DNA from: Bdellovibrionales bacterium
Lineage (GTDB): Bacteria > Bdellovibrionota > Bdellovibrionia > Bdellovibrionales > Bdellovibrionaceae
Direction: 5' to 3'
Assembly: GCA_027320785.1 (NCBI GenBank)
Contig: DAHVKR010000089.1
Coordinates: 1-6,134 of the forward strand
Length of the DNA stretch: 6,134 bases
Below are positions 4,988 to 6,134 of this stretch, piece after piece. The position numbers and the translations under genes are program-made. The notes below the pieces were generated by a model. It was given only the letters and a program-made list of their open reading frames with translations. It ran no database searches and was not told the origin of the DNA. The stretch's first letter is position 1. The number at the start of each line of letters is the position of its first letter.

Positions 4988-6134
4988 TTAGAAGGACCTC
5001 GAAGATCTTTCAGAATTTTTTCAGCATCAGCAAAAGACTCAGGCGCTACGTAGAGACGATCAATCACTCGTGTTCCTTCGTATTTTTGAAAAATTTCAGT
5101 CGTTCGCTCAATTTGAGTTGGCTCAACCCACGGATCATACTGATCGACGACAAACATCGGATAACTTTTGTGTTCTGTGGCCGTGTGATATTTTGAGAGA
5201 CGGACGTGCGAAGAAGCCCAGATGACATCAATTCCACGCTTCTCAATTTCAGATTTCATATTTTCGGGGCGAGCCTCGTCAGCCACGTTATGCATTTCAA
5301 TTAAAACTTTATAAGGGGCTCGAGCTGCGATTCGCTGTGCCCAGGCGTTTCCAACGGTCGTCAGGTGTTCGTGAAGCTTATAGTCGCTGTATTTAGTGTA
5401 CTCTTGTATATCCGCGGGTAAAAAGAAAGAGCAATCAGGTGAAGTTAGATACCGATTCAGCATTTCCTCATAGATAATACTTTTATGATGGAAATAAACC
5501 ATCAAGTGCATATGGTGTCGCGAGATCAAGAAATCATCGAAGGAGTAAAGAGCTCGACGATTCAAGGCAAGATAGGCCTTTCCCTCAACGAGGTGAACGG
5601 TTAAGTTTTGAATGAGCCATTCCATATCGATCTTGCCGTAGTTGGTTCCACAAAAATAAGAATCTCGCTCCAGATAATCCATGCGATCCACATCTAATTC
5701 TGAACTCACAAGCTGAGAAAGAATGGGGCGAAAGTCGATGCCATTATCTTTAAAGAAATCATCCTTTTCGGGGAGATCTTTATCAATCAGACAGGTCACA
5801 TGATAGGGGTCAATATCTGAAAATTGGGAACGAATGGTATCCGCGATAGAAGATTCGGTGACATACTTGATTGTATAGTCTTCATGATTGGCTTGTCTTT
5901 CGACCATAGAGTCATAAGCTTTGACCTTTAACTTTGATAGGGGAGGCATCACCTGTTCAATGGCATGACTAAGGGGACCGTGTCCCACATCATGAAGAAG
6001 AGCTGCCAGGCGAAAAGTTTGGCGCAATCTCATCTTTACGGAATTTTTTGAAAAGGGATAAGCTCCAAAAATAGAATCAAATGCCAAGACCGCCAGATGA
6101 CCAACGCCAATGGAGTGTAGATATCGGTTGTGTG
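4984..6134 (-). CDS. HD-domain phosphohydrolase, SAMHD1/dGTPase-like (COG1078 type), 5' end outside window
   Basis: This is a metal-dependent HD-superfamily phosphohydrolase. Relatives of this type hydrolyse dNTPs to nucleosides plus triphosphate, but the substrate here cannot be read from sequence. The frame is open to the window edge, and 382 residues are visible. The TTG at 6087 is not the start, because the preceding codons encode HNRYLHSIGVGHLAV, the family's conserved HxRFxHSLGV block. Numbering from the first visible codon, the metal-site residues are H6 (YLHS), H47-D48 (LLHDVGHGPLSHA, with H51 following) and D149 within LDVDRMDYLERD. The conserved FCGTNYGKIDMEWL block comes next. The C-terminal 200 residues match the usual helical extension of this family in style. 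About 40-60 N-terminal residues are probably missing, judged from the usual 400-450 residue family length. The stop overlaps the purD ATG, so the two are probably co-transcribed with this gene first, which points to a role in nucleotide balance. Confidence 0.93.
   Translation of the reverse strand, partial: HNRYLHSIGVGHLAVLAFDSIFGAYPFSKNSVKMRLRQTFRLAALLHDVGHGPLSHAIEQVMPPLSKLKVKAYDSMVERQANHEDYTIKYVTESSIADTIRSQFSDIDPYHVTCLIDKDLPEKDDFFKDNGIDFRPILSQLVSSELDVDRMDYLERDSYFCGTNYGKIDMEWLIQNLTVHLVEGKAYLALNRRALYSFDDFLISRHHMHLMVYFHHKSIIYEEMLNRYLTSPDCSFFLPADIQEYTKYSDYKLHEHLTTVGNAWAQRIAARAPYKVLIEMHNVADEARPENMKSEIEKRGIDVIWASSHVRLSKYHTATEHKSYPMFVVDQYDPWVEPTQIERTTEIFQKYEGTRVIDRLYVAPESFADAEKILKDLRGPSK
4997..5000 (-). 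promoter_or_regulatory. Ribosome binding site of purD inside the upstream gene
   Basis: GAGG on the minus strand lies 9 nt before the purD ATG, within the last codons of the HD-domain gene. Together with the ATGA stop/start overlap it supports coupled translation and the ATG at 4987 as the true start. Confidence 0.55.

Noticed and set aside
4984..6087. TTG at 6087 as the start of the HD-domain gene
   Set aside because: Upstream in-frame codons encode the conserved HNRYLHSIGV block, including a metal-ligand His, so the true start is beyond 6134.

Overview
The window carries five protein genes on both strands and one 337-nt non-coding gap. Base composition is moderately AT-leaning. The combination of an envelope peptidase, two large or odd secreted proteins with no family I recognise, and housekeeping purine genes suggests a Gram-negative bacterium. 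The strongest hint is the second unknown protein, which ends in a textbook outer-membrane beta-signal. Bdellovibrionota-like predatory or delta-type bacteria are a plausible home, but that placement is an impression from protein style, not something the sequence proves.

Layout, left to right. (1) Positions 1-344 (+): the C-terminal catalytic part of an M23 (LytM/NlpD-type) metallopeptidase whose start lies outside the window. (2) Positions 351-2690 (-): a 779-residue secreted protein of unknown function. It has a signal peptide, a Gly/Ser/Pro/Asn-rich linker with an eight-serine run, long helical stretches, a central hydrophobic segment with a GxxxGxxxG glycine zipper, and ten cysteines. (3) Positions 2691-3027: the divergent intergenic region. 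It holds a perfect 9-bp hairpin, several shorter inverted repeats, and a perfect Shine-Dalgarno sequence in front of a three-codon ORF. (4) Positions 3028-3738 (+): a 236-residue exported protein with a very basic segment and a C-terminal beta-rich domain ending in a beta-signal. (5) Positions 3722-4987 (-): purD, whose 3' end overlaps the previous gene tail to tail by 17 nt. (6) Positions 4984-6134 (-): an HD-domain phosphohydrolase of the SAMHD1/dGTPase-like type (COG1078 style), cut by the right edge and joined to purD by an ATGA overlap.

Two functional themes appear. The right-hand pair (HD hydrolase then purD) reads as a translationally coupled nucleotide-metabolism operon. One gene probably breaks down or senses nucleotides and the other makes the second intermediate of purine synthesis. 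The left-hand genes are envelope-directed: a peptidoglycan hydrolase, a long helical secreted protein, and a small probable outer-membrane protein. The two unknown envelope genes are divergent and share the 337-nt control region. Both convergent junctions are tight (6 nt gap and 17 nt overlap) and neither has a strong canonical terminator.

The most interesting material is the pair of unknown secreted proteins and the structured region between them. I see no mobile element, CRISPR array, tRNA or rRNA.
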